Source: an uncultured Eubacterium sp. | GTDB lineage: Bacteria > Bacillota > Clostridia > Lachnospirales > Lachnospiraceae | Reading direction: 5' to 3' | DNA length: 24,248 nucleotides | NCBI GenBank assembly: GCA_910580075.1 | Contig: CAJTVR010000060.1 | Span: 1-24,248, forward strand | Part shown: positions 6,816-14,555 of the stretch, piece by piece | Position numbering within the stretch: the stretch's first letter is position 1 | Layout: every line of letters begins with the position of its first letter | Notes under the pieces: model-generated | What the model was told of the DNA's origin: nothing | What the model saw: only the letters and a program-made list of their open reading frames with translations | Database searches by the model: none | Translations under genes and position numbers: made by a program

Positions 6816-8606
6816 TTGCTTAAGACACTGGCTTCATATATTAAAGAATTCAAAAAAGATTCTCTGATGACTCCGGTATACATGATACTGGAAGTTATTA
6901 TGGAGATGCTGATTCCTCTTTTTATGGCGTCAATTATAGACGACGGTGTGGAAAAAGGGGATATTCAGCATATATACATGATGGGAATCTGGATGACTGT
7001 CGCAGCTTTTATAGGGCTTACAACAGGTGTCATGGGCGGTAAATACGGAGCGAGGGCATCAGCAGGATTTGCCAAAAATCTGCGGGAAGGGATGTTTGTA
7101 AAGATTCAGGATTACTCGTTTGAAAATATTGATAAATTCTCTACAGCCGGGCTTGTGACCAGGCTGACAACGGATGTTACAAATCTGCAGAATGCCTATC
7201 AGATGATTCTGCGCATGTGTGTGCGTGCGCCGTTTTCACTGGTGATTGCAATGGTAATGTCATTTTTTATTTCTGCGAAACTGGCTACGGTTTATTTAGT
7301 GGCAGTGATTGTACTGGGAGGATTTTTAGCGGTTATTACAGTCAGTGCATATAAATATTTCAGTGCCGTATTTGATAAATATGACGATTTAAATGCCAGT
7401 GTTCAGGAGAATATTTCGGCAATCCGTGTAGTAAAAGCGTATGTAAGGGAAGACTATGAGACTGACAAGTTCAAAAAAGCCTGCGGAAATCTGTATCTGA
7501 TGTTTGTAAAAGCAGAAAGCGTTGTTTCGTATAATGCGCCGGCTATGATGTTTACAGTGTTCAGCTGTATTCTGGGAATCAGCTGGCTGGGGGCTAAAAT
7601 TATTGTGTCTACAAATGCCACAGAGCTGCAGACAGGAGACCTGATGAGCCTTCTTGCGTACTGCATGAATATTCTGATGAGCCTGATGATGCTTTCCATG
7701 GCTTTTGTAATGATTACAATGAGTTCGGCTAGTGCAAGGCGTATTGCGGAAGTGCTGAATGAAGAGAGCACACTGGTAAATCCGCCGCAGCCGGAGTACC
7801 ATGTGGCAGATGGAAGCATCCAGTTTGAACATGTAGATTTTTCTTATGGAACGAAAAGCGGCTGCCAGGACAGCGGGCCAAAGGACAGCGAAAACCTGGT
7901 ATTATCTGATATTAATCTTAACATTCGTTCTGGCGAGACAGTCGGAATTATCGGTGGAACCGGAAGTTCGAAATCCAGTCTGGTAAATCTGGTCAGCCGC
8001 CTGTATGATGTGACGAATGGATGCGTAAAGGTGGGAGGCAGGGATGTCAGACAGTATGATATCGAGACACTGCGAAATGAAGTTTCGGTAGTGCTGCAGA
8101 AAAACGTCCTGTTTTCCGGTACGATTTATGACAATCTGCGCTGGGGAGACTTGCAGGCCAGTGAGGAAGAGTGCCAGAGAGCCTGCAGGCTGGCATGTGC
8201 GGATGAATTTATCGAAGCAATGCCGCAAGGGTATGAGACTTATATCGAACAGGGCGGTACGAATGTGTCCGGCGGACAGAAGCAGCGGCTGTGTATTGCC
8301 AGGGCTTTGCTGAAAAAGCCGAAAATACTCATTCTGGATGATTCTACCAGTGCAGTAGATACGGCGACAGATGCAAAAATCAGAAAGGCTTTTGCGGAAG
8401 AAATTCCTGGCACGACAAAACTGATTATTGCCCAGCGTATCTCATCTGTGCAGAATGCAGACCGAATTATTGTTTTAGATCATGGATCTGTGAATGGGTG
8501 CGGTACACATGAAGAGCTGTTAAAGACAAACGATATTTACCGCGAAGTGTATGAGTCCCAGACCGGAGGAGGCGGAGACTTTGATGAACATGGAGGTGAC
8601 AGTTAA
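6816..8606 (+). CDS. ABC exporter half-transporter, degenerate-site subunit (BmrC/TM287-like)
   Basis: This 596-residue protein has an N-terminal transmembrane domain (about 1-310, six helices) and a nucleotide-binding domain (335-580). Walker A is GGTGSSKS at 380-387, Q-loop Gln428, signature VSGGQ at 484-488, and Walker B ILILDD at 504-509. The catalytic Glu is replaced by Asp509 and the H-loop His by Gln540 (IIAQRISSV). These two changes mark the non-hydrolysing site partner of heterodimeric multidrug-type exporters such as TM287/288 and BmrCD. The start is a TTG, because the nearby ATG at 6804 runs straight into a stop. AGGATGTGA lies 6 bases before the TTG. Its stop overlaps the start of the next gene by one base. 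The substrate cannot be told from sequence. Confidence 0.92.
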   Translation: MLKTLASYIKEFKKDSLMTPVYMILEVIMEMLIPLFMASIIDDGVEKGDIQHIYMMGIWMTVAAFIGLTTGVMGGKYGARASAGFAKNLREGMFVKIQDYSFENIDKFSTAGLVTRLTTDVTNLQNAYQMILRMCVRAPFSLVIAMVMSFFISAKLATVYLVAVIVLGGFLAVITVSAYKYFSAVFDKYDDLNASVQENISAIRVVKAYVREDYETDKFKKACGNLYLMFVKAESVVSYNAPAMMFTVFSCILGISWLGAKIIVSTNATELQTGDLMSLLAYCMNILMSLMMLSMAFVMITMSSASARRIAEVLNEESTLVNPPQPEYHVADGSIQFEHVDFSYGTKSGCQDSGPKDSENLVLSDINLNIRSGETVGIIGGTGSSKSSLVNLVSRLYDVTNGCVKVGGRDVRQYDIETLRNEVSVVLQKNVLFSGTIYDNLRWGDLQASEEECQRACRLACADEFIEAMPQGYETYIEQGGTNVSGGQKQRLCIARALLKKPKILILDDSTSAVDTATDAKIRKAFAEEIPGTTKLIIAQRISSVQNADRIIVLDHGSVNGCGTHEELLKTNDIYREVYESQTGGGGDFDEHGGDS

Positions 8607-10549
8607 TGGCGGAAAAAGAAAAACCAGTTCATGGAAAAGAGCAGAAAGGTCCGGGAGGACCTGGCCCGCGGCCGAAACCGAAGGTAGAAAATCCATGGAA
8701 GATTATCCGGCGTCTGTCTGCTTATGTGCTGAAGGATTATGCGCTGGCAGTGACGGTGGTCATAGTCTGTATTTTGTATACGGCATTTGCAACCGTTCAG
8801 GGGACTTTATTTATGGAAGAACTGATCGACGGTTATATTCAGCCGTTACTGCAGAGCGGATCCATGAATTTTGAAAATCTGCTTCAGGCGATTCTACGGG
8901 TTGCACTTTTTTATGGAATTGCTGTGATTGCCAGTTATGCCCAGGCTAAAATCATGATTTATATAAGCCAAGGAACGCTGCGCAATTTAAGGAATGATCT
9001 GTTTTCCCATATGGAAAAGCTGCCGGTCAGCTATTTTGATACTCACGCACACGGGGACATTATGTCTGTGTACACGAATGATACAGATACCCTGCGCCAG
9101 ATGATCAGCCAGAGTATCCCGCAGCTGTTTTCAAGCGCTATTACGATTGTCAGTGTGCTTGGAAGCATGATTTATTTAAGCCTGCCGCTGACAGCGCTTA
9201 CGCTTTTTATGGTGGCAGTGATGCTGTATATGACAAAACGCCTGGCTGGATTAAGCAGCAGGTACTTCCTCGCGCAGCAGCAGGATCTTGGAAAAGTCAA
9301 TGGTTATATTGAAGAAATGATGGAAGGGCAGAAAGTGGTCAAAGTATTCTGCCATGAACAGATATCTATCAAAGATTTTAAGAAGCTTAACGGCCAGCTG
9401 TTTGAAAGCGCTTATCAGGCGAACCGGTTTGCCAATATCCTGATGCCTGTGACGGCCCAGCTAGGAAATGTAAGCTATGTACTGTGTGCGATTGCAGGCG
9501 GAATTTTAGCCATGAATGGCGCTGGCGGATTTACTATTGGAAAGCTGGCAAGTTTTTTAACCTTTAATAAGAGTTTTAACCAGCCGATTAACCAGGTCAG
9601 CATGCAGTTAAATGCAGTTATCATGGCAGTAGCAGGGGCAGAACGTGTGTTTAAGCTCTTAGATGAACAGCCGGAAACAGATAACGGCTACGTGACACTT
9701 GTGAATGCACAGAGAGAAAACGGCAAAATTATAGAAGCGCCGGATGGCGAACGCACCGGGCTCTGGGCATGGAAACATCCGCATCAGCAGGAAGGTACCG
9801 TGACTTATCAGGAGCTGACGGGAGACGTTGTGTTTGATGATGTGGATTTTGGATATGTGCCGGAAAAAATCGTACTGCATAATGTAGACCTGTTTGCCAC
9901 ACCCGGACAGAAAATCGCTTTTGTCGGCTCGACGGGAGCCGGAAAGACGACGATTACGAATCTGATCAACCGTTTTTATGATATACAGGACGGTAAAATC
10001 CGCTATGACGGCATTAACATCAACAAAATTAAAAAAGATGACTTAAGGCATTCGCTCGGAATCGTGCTCCAGGACACGCACTTATTTACAGCTACTGTTA
10101 TGGAAAATATCCGTTACGGTAAACTGGATGCAACGGACGATGAAGTGATTGCAGCTGCAAAGCTGGCGAATGCGGACGGCTTTATCCGGCATCTGCCGCA
10201 GGGCTATCAGACGATGCTGACAGGAGACGGTGCAAATCTCAGCCAGGGACAGCGGCAGCTGCTTGCGATAGCAAGAGCGGCAATTGCAGACCCTCCGGTA
10301 CTGATTCTGGATGAAGCTACCAGCTCGATTGATACAAGAACAGAAAAAATTGTGCAGGATGGCATGGATAAACTGATGAGCGGCAGGACAACGTTTGTGA
10401 TTGCACACAGGCTGTCTACTGTACGCAACAGCGACTGCATTATTGTGCTGGAAAAAGGCCGTGTGATTGAACGCGGCAGCCATGAAAAGCTGATGGAAGA
10501 AAAAGGAAAATATTATCAGCTTTACACAGGCAGCGGTGTTTCAGCTTAA
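8606..10549 (+). CDS. ABC exporter half-transporter, catalytic partner (BmrD/TM288-like)
   Basis: This 647-residue protein begins with a Pro/Lys/Gly-rich cytosolic tail (1-30). Six membrane helices lie at about 40-345 and a nucleotide-binding domain at 405-640. Walker A is GSTGAGKT at 441-448, Q-loop Gln489, Walker B VLILDE at 565-570 with catalytic Glu570, and H-loop His601. The signature is LSQGQ at 545-549 instead of LSGGQ. That is the complement of the first subunit: in the heterodimer one ATP site combines the Asp509/Gln540 subunit with this altered signature, and the other site is fully canonical. A Gly/Trp-rich insert at about 372-400 precedes the ATPase domain. GGAGGTGA lies six bases before the ATG, and TAATG coupling implies co-translation with the first subunit. 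Confidence 0.94.
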   Translation: MAEKEKPVHGKEQKGPGGPGPRPKPKVENPWKIIRRLSAYVLKDYALAVTVVIVCILYTAFATVQGTLFMEELIDGYIQPLLQSGSMNFENLLQAILRVALFYGIAVIASYAQAKIMIYISQGTLRNLRNDLFSHMEKLPVSYFDTHAHGDIMSVYTNDTDTLRQMISQSIPQLFSSAITIVSVLGSMIYLSLPLTALTLFMVAVMLYMTKRLAGLSSRYFLAQQQDLGKVNGYIEEMMEGQKVVKVFCHEQISIKDFKKLNGQLFESAYQANRFANILMPVTAQLGNVSYVLCAIAGGILAMNGAGGFTIGKLASFLTFNKSFNQPINQVSMQLNAVIMAVAGAERVFKLLDEQPETDNGYVTLVNAQRENGKIIEAPDGERTGLWAWKHPHQQEGTVTYQELTGDVVFDDVDFGYVPEKIVLHNVDLFATPGQKIAFVGSTGAGKTTITNLINRFYDIQDGKIRYDGININKIKKDDLRHSLGIVLQDTHLFTATVMENIRYGKLDATDDEVIAAAKLANADGFIRHLPQGYQTMLTGDGANLSQGQRQLLAIARAAIADPPVLILDEATSSIDTRTEKIVQDGMDKLMSGRTTFVIAHRLSTVRNSDCIIVLEKGRVIERGSHEKLMEEKGKYYQLYTGSGVSA

Positions 10550-10582
10550 CTACATCAGCATGACAGAAAGGAGCCGGACACT

Positions 10583-12499
10583 ATGTCTTTAGAAGCCTAC
10601 CAGGCAGCAAACAAACAGGCGCTGAAAGCATACCGCGCAGCGATTAATAAAGGAGAATATCCGTATCTGAGCGCATTGGATGATTTTCTTCCTTATGAAA
10701 AAACAGCAGGAGAAAAATATATCGGTCTGATAGAAATTCCGCTTGACCTTGTGGCTGGAACGAAAACAGCCGGCAGACAGAATTCATTTGCCAATAACTT
10801 TATGCCGCTTTTAAGTGAAGAGACGGAATTTGCCTTCAAATGGTCAGATTTATATGAAGCGCAGCTGGATGAAGGAATCCGTGACCCGATTGTGGCATAT
10901 GAGTATATGCACCGCTTTTTTATTATGGAAGGCAATAAGCGCGTCAGTGTATTAAAAAGCCTGAAAGCAGTTAAAATAAGCGCCAAAGTAACTAGGATTA
11001 TCCCAAAGAAAACAGATGATTTAGAGAACCGGATTTATTATGAGTTTATGGACTTTTATGAAGATGCCAGCATTTATGACATCTGGTTTTCTAAGGAAGG
11101 GTCTTATGAAAAGCTGTCTGCCCGTTATGGGTATCAGAAAGGACAAAAATGGTCCGATGAAAGCAGGACTGCACTAAGGAGCGAATACCTGACCTTCCGC
11201 AAGATTTACAAGGCTAAAGGCGGGGATAAAATAAATATTACGTCCGGAGACGCGTTTTTAGCTTATATAGAATTGTTTCCGGCCTGGCAGATACAGACGG
11301 GTACAGAAGAGGAAATCCGCGGAAATCTGACAAAGATGTGGGAAGAATTTGTCACTCTCTCACAAAACGATGCTATGAAGATCGTGTTAGAGCCGCACCA
11401 GAAAGAAAAATCCGTGAGCGGACGGTCGATTTTAAACCGTCTGCTTGTAAGCGAAGTACCAAAACAGCTTAAAATAGCATTTATTTATGAAAAATCGGTG
11501 GAAAACTCTGCCTGGAATTATGCGCATGAAATGGGACGCAGGCATCTGGAACAGGTATTCGGGAACCGGGTAAAGACTTCGATTTATGAACATGCAGAAT
11601 TTACAAATAATTCTGAGGATATTATCGAAGCGGCGATCGAAGACGGGAACCAGATTATTTTTACGGTAGCAGCACAGCTGGCTAATGCAAGCGTCAAAGC
11701 AGCGCTGAAGCATACGGATGTTAAAATACTGAACTGTTCTACGAATTCTAAATACCAGGCAATCCGGACGTACTACTGCCGCATGTACGAAAGCAAATTC
11801 CTGCTGGGTGTTATTGCGGGAGCGCTGTCAGAATCGAACCATATCGGGTATATGGCAGATTATCCGATTTACAGTACGATTGCGAATGTCAATGCATTTT
11901 CCCTTGGAGCGCAGATGGTCAATCCGCGCAGCAGAGTGCATTTGCGGTGGGCATCGGTAAAAGACGAGTTTCAGAGGGAATTTCCTGACTGCGTTCAGAT
12001 TATATCGGATAAGGACAGCATTAATCCGGAACATCCGACGAGAAAATACGGGCTTTACCGCAGGCTTGCAGGTGACGGAGCGGAAAATATCGCAGCTTCG
12101 ATCTGTCACTGGGGCAAGTTTTACGAACTGATTATCCGCAGTATTCTGGAAAAAGCATGGAAAGAAGAAAGCGGTAAAAATAAAAACCGCGCACTAAATT
12201 ACTGGTGGGGAATCTCTTCCGGCGTTCTGGAAATAGTATGTTCCCAGAAGCTGCCGGACGGTACGAGGATGCTGATTGATACACTAACCGAAAATATCCG
12301 CCGCAAAGAATTCAGTCCGTTTCAGTTTACATGGACAAAACAGGATGGATCTGTGACGAATGAGGCAGGACACCGGTTAGAGTCAGAGGATATTTTCAAA
12401 ATGAATTATCTGGCAGACAATGTTGAAGGAGGGATTCCAGAGCTGGGCGAACTAAAAGACGAAGTGAAAGAGTTTGTCCGTCTGCAGGGGGGATTCTGA
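10583..12499 (+). CDS. Cytosolic ParB-like/BMP fusion protein
   Basis: This 638-residue protein has two parts. Residues about 45-140 resemble a ParB/sulfiredoxin-like fold: IGLIEIPLDLVAGT, then a gap, then FFIMEGNKRVSVLKSL with the E-G-N-K-R turn at 116-120, like the DGxxR motif of that superfamily. A helical linker spans about 150-290. Residues about 294-580 are a BMP domain (basic membrane protein, the nucleoside-binding ABC receptor fold): QLKIAFIYEKSVENSAWNYA, MYESKFLLGVIAGALSESNH and GYMADYPIYSTIANVNAFSL fit it well. There is no signal peptide or lipobox, so unlike usual BMP receptors it should be cytosolic. AAAGGAG lies nine bases before the ATG. It begins 33 bp after the exporter and overlaps the phosphoesterase gene by one base. 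It may sense or act on a nucleoside or nucleotide; this is inference. Confidence 0.8.
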   Translation: MSLEAYQAANKQALKAYRAAINKGEYPYLSALDDFLPYEKTAGEKYIGLIEIPLDLVAGTKTAGRQNSFANNFMPLLSEETEFAFKWSDLYEAQLDEGIRDPIVAYEYMHRFFIMEGNKRVSVLKSLKAVKISAKVTRIIPKKTDDLENRIYYEFMDFYEDASIYDIWFSKEGSYEKLSARYGYQKGQKWSDESRTALRSEYLTFRKIYKAKGGDKINITSGDAFLAYIELFPAWQIQTGTEEEIRGNLTKMWEEFVTLSQNDAMKIVLEPHQKEKSVSGRSILNRLLVSEVPKQLKIAFIYEKSVENSAWNYAHEMGRRHLEQVFGNRVKTSIYEHAEFTNNSEDIIEAAIEDGNQIIFTVAAQLANASVKAALKHTDVKILNCSTNSKYQAIRTYYCRMYESKFLLGVIAGALSESNHIGYMADYPIYSTIANVNAFSLGAQMVNPRSRVHLRWASVKDEFQREFPDCVQIISDKDSINPEHPTRKYGLYRRLAGDGAENIAASICHWGKFYELIIRSILEKAWKEESGKNKNRALNYWWGISSGVLEIVCSQKLPDGTRMLIDTLTENIRRKEFSPFQFTWTKQDGSVTNEAGHRLESEDIFKMNYLADNVEGGIPELGELKDEVKEFVRLQGGF

Positions 12500-13098
12500 T
12501 GAAAATATTACTGCTGGCTGATGTAGAATGCAAAGCCTTGTGGGATTTTTACCGGAAGGAGGAGCTGGAGGGAATCGAGCTGATTCTTTCAAGCGGCGAT
12601 TTGAATGCGGAATATCTGTCGTTTTTAGCGACAATGGCAACGGTTCCGGTACTGTATGTGCATGGGAACCATGATGCAAAATACCGTGTACGGGAACCGG
12701 AAGGCTGTATCTGCATTGACGATACGATTTATAATTACAAAGGACTGCGTATACTGGGACTGGGAGGTTCCATGCGCTATAAAAATGATGACTGGCAGTT
12801 TACAGAAGCACAGATGCGGGCAAGAGTAAGGAAAATGCGGTTTCCTTTATGGCGCAGCAAGGGATTTGACATTCTGCTGGCGCATGCTCCCGCAAAGGGG
12901 CTTCATGACGGAGAAGATCTGCCGCATCACGGATTTGATGTGTTTAATGAACTGATGAATAAATATGAACCGGGATATTTTATCCACGGGCATGTACATT
13001 TGAACTATGGGCGGAATCATGTGCGGGAAGATGCATATGGAAAGACGAGGGTGATAAATGCTTTTGAACGGTATGTGATTGATGTGCCGGAAAAGTAG
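12499..13098 (+). CDS. Calcineurin-like metallophosphoesterase
   Basis: This 199-residue protein carries the dimetal phosphoesterase motifs GD at 33-34, GNHD at 56-59, His129 in LLAHAP, and GHVH at 164-167. The first motif, normally D-x-H, reads D8-V-E10 (LLLADVECK), so one metal ligand is unusual. Its size fits small YfcE/MJ0936-type phosphodiesterases, but the substrate is unknown. Its ATG overlaps the stop of the BMP fusion gene (TGATG), with a G-rich ribosome site inside the end of that gene, so the two are translationally coupled and probably act together. A strong terminator follows at 13164. Confidence 0.88.
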   Translation: MKILLLADVECKALWDFYRKEELEGIELILSSGDLNAEYLSFLATMATVPVLYVHGNHDAKYRVREPEGCICIDDTIYNYKGLRILGLGGSMRYKNDDWQFTEAQMRARVRKMRFPLWRSKGFDILLAHAPAKGLHDGEDLPHHGFDVFNELMNKYEPGYFIHGHVHLNYGRNHVREDAYGKTRVINAFERYVIDVPEK

Positions 13099-13163
13099 CG
13101 GATGGATTCTTTTACCAGACTGTGTGAAAATGTGACAGGCTGGATGGGAGGGCTGTTTTTATG

Positions 13164-13187
13164 AAAGGGGCTGTACAGCCCCTTTTT
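13164..13187 (+). terminator. Intrinsic terminator of the thrH-exporter-phosphoesterase run
   Basis: AAAGGGGCTGTACAGCCCCTTT at 13164-13185 is a perfect palindrome whose RNA folds with a GUAC loop. A run of five T at 13183-13187 overlaps its end. It lies 66 bp after the stop at 13098. Confidence 0.85.
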
Positions 13188-13246
13188 GCGTGTATTTCAC
13201 TTATAACTTCTATATTAAATAATTAATAAATAAATTTCATATTTTT

Positions 13247-13295
13247 TGTAACCATTTCTGATTCTTATGTGTATTACTGATGAAAGGGCCTTTCA
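13247..13295 (+). promoter_or_regulatory. Possible self-regulated ECF promoter and palindrome
   Basis: TGTAACC at 13247-13253 resembles the AAC-type -35 of ECF sigma promoters. About 16 bp later TGTATT follows at 13270-13275, a weak match to a CGTAT-type -10. Downstream, TGAAAGG and CCTTTCA (13281-13295) form a 7-bp inverted repeat around one base. A second small hairpin, AGTGA/TCACT at 13308-13321, abuts the start codon with the G-rich ribosome site in its loop. Confidence 0.3.
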
Positions 13296-13322
13296 AAGAA
13301 ATATACAAGTGAGGGATCACTC

Positions 13323-13805
13323 ATGAAACAGCTGATAAAGGATCTGGTGGAGCGTTACCAGGACAATCTGTTTGCCGTCGCTTTTAATGTATGCAAAAAT
13401 GCGGCGGATGCGGATGATATTGTACAGGAAACCTTCATGCAGTATTATTTAGCAAACAAAGAATTTGACAGTGAGCAGCATATCCGTGCCTGGCTGATAC
13501 GGGTAACAATTAATAAAGCTAAAAATGTAACCCGTTCTTTCTGGCGGCAGCATAAGGTCTCATTAGAAGAATATATGGAGACACTGGCATTTGAAACACA
13601 AAAAGACAGTGAACTGTTTGAAACAGTTATGAATCTTCCGCAAAAATACCGTATTGTTATACATTTGTATTATTATGAAGATTATTCTGTACATGAAATT
13701 GCCGGGCTGCTAAAACTGACAGAGAGTAATGTAAAAGCAAGACTTTCCAGAGGACGAAATATGCTCAGACAGGTATTAAAGGAGGAATGGAGAGATGACG
13801 AATAA
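13323..13805 (+). CDS. ECF-type RNA polymerase sigma factor
   Basis: This 160-residue sigma-70 family protein has only regions 2 and 4. Region 2 spans about 8-75: YQDNLFAVAFNVCKNAADAD, then DIVQETFMQYY (core binding) and HIRAWLIRVTINKAKN (-10 recognition). Region 4 spans about 100-155: LPQKYRIVIHLYYYEDYSVH, then EIAGLLKLTESNVKARLSRG, the helix-turn-helix for -35 recognition. Its length is normal for ECF factors. The ribosome site GAGGG is modest. The stop overlaps the next gene by 11 bp, so it is co-expressed with a membrane protein that is the likely anti-sigma factor. It should respond to an envelope signal. Confidence 0.92.
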   Translation: MKQLIKDLVERYQDNLFAVAFNVCKNAADADDIVQETFMQYYLANKEFDSEQHIRAWLIRVTINKAKNVTRSFWRQHKVSLEEYMETLAFETQKDSELFETVMNLPQKYRIVIHLYYYEDYSVHEIAGLLKLTESNVKARLSRGRNMLRQVLKEEWRDDE

Positions 13806-14406
13806 AGAAAAATATCAAAAAGCGTTTTCTGTATTACATGCCTCCGGCAGTATTTCAATGGAGGAAGAAAATATGAATAAGAAAAAGAATGCATATATTA
13901 TGAAAAAAGTACTGGCGGCATGTGCTTCGGCAGCAGTTATTCTGGGGAGTATGACTGCTGTATATGCGGCAGACATTGGCGGAATCAGGGAAAAAATGAT
14001 GATCTGGTTCCACGGCGAGCAGATAGAAGCTGAAATCACGGACAGAGGGAACGGTTCAATAACGGCTCATTTTAAGGATGCAGATGGAAAACCGAAGGAA
14101 ATAAGCGGGGGCGGAGCTGCTTTTGATGAATTTGGAAATGAAACTGCGCTTCCGGCAGAGGATGTCTTAAATGTCATCTGTGATGAGGTAGAAGTGGATG
14201 AAGACGGAAGAATCTGGCTGTACACGTATGATAAAAAGATAGATATCACAGACAGCTTTCAGGAAGACGGTGTGTGCAGGGTGGCTGTAGAAAGAGACGG
14301 ACGGATGTGCTACTTTGCTATTAAAGATAATGGAAGCGGGAATTATGGATTTCAGATGACAATTGAAAAGCCGGAAGATGCACAACGGTATAAAGTGGCA
14401 GAATAA
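13795..14406 (+). CDS. Single-pass membrane protein, probable anti-sigma factor
   Basis: This 203-residue protein has a short charged N-terminus (1-35), one hydrophobic segment at about 36-58 (KKVLAACASAAVILGSMTAV) and a 145-residue outer part rich in acidic and beta-forming residues. The 11-bp overlap with the sigma gene and GGAGG nine bases upstream of its ATG indicate coupled translation, the usual layout of ECF sigma/anti-sigma pairs. The cytosolic part is too short for, and lacks, the HxxxCxxC zinc motif of ZAS anti-sigma factors. I see no DUF4179 or RsiV-type hallmark that I can name with certainty. An alternative is that the segment at 36-58 is a signal peptide (AVYAAD could be a cleavage site), which would make it a secreted protein. 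Confidence 0.65.
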   Translation: MTNKEKYQKAFSVLHASGSISMEEENMNKKKNAYIMKKVLAACASAAVILGSMTAVYAADIGGIREKMMIWFHGEQIEAEITDRGNGSITAHFKDADGKPKEISGGGAAFDEFGNETALPAEDVLNVICDEVEVDEDGRIWLYTYDKKIDITDSFQEDGVCRVAVERDGRMCYFAIKDNGSGNYGFQMTIEKPEDAQRYKVAE

Positions 14407-14410
14407 GATA

Positions 14411-14467
14411 CCTTACTAATCAAAGGCGGAACAGAAAAAGGAAGAAGTTTTTCCACCAGGCGTCCGG
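14411..14467 (+). repeat. Right half of the dispersed palindromic repeat, diverged
   Basis: CTTACTAATCAAAGGCGGAACAG followed by AAAAAGGAAGAAGTTTTTCC and the end word GGCGTCCGG (14459-14467) matches the right arms at 553-622 and 2665-2719. No left arm is present. It begins four bases after the stop at 14406 and lies between the sigma operon and the germination operon. Confidence 0.7.
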
Positions 14468-14487
14468 CTGAAATTCATGTTTTCCCT

Positions 14488-14516
14488 GTATAATTACCAG
14501 GAAAAAGCAGATACTG
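14488..14516 (+). promoter_or_regulatory. Candidate sigma-G promoter of the germination operon
   Basis: GTATA at 14488-14492 fits the forespore sigma-G -35 pattern (GHATR), and GATACTG at 14510-14516 matches five of seven bases of the -10 pattern (CATWMTA), with 17 bp between. Germination receptor operons are normally transcribed by sigma-G in the forespore. The match is short and the call is tentative. Confidence 0.3.
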
Positions 14517-14555
14517 GTAAAGAAATTATAATGAAGTAAAAGGAATAGCTGTCAC

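Noticed and set aside
6804..6818. ATG at 6804 as the start of the first exporter subunit
   Set aside because: It is followed at once by TGA. The TTG at 6816 with AGGATGTGA six bases upstream is the workable start.
10583..12499. Calling this gene a normal BMP-type nucleoside import receptor
   Set aside because: There is no signal peptide or lipobox, and about 290 residues with another fold precede the BMP domain. No importer genes are adjacent.
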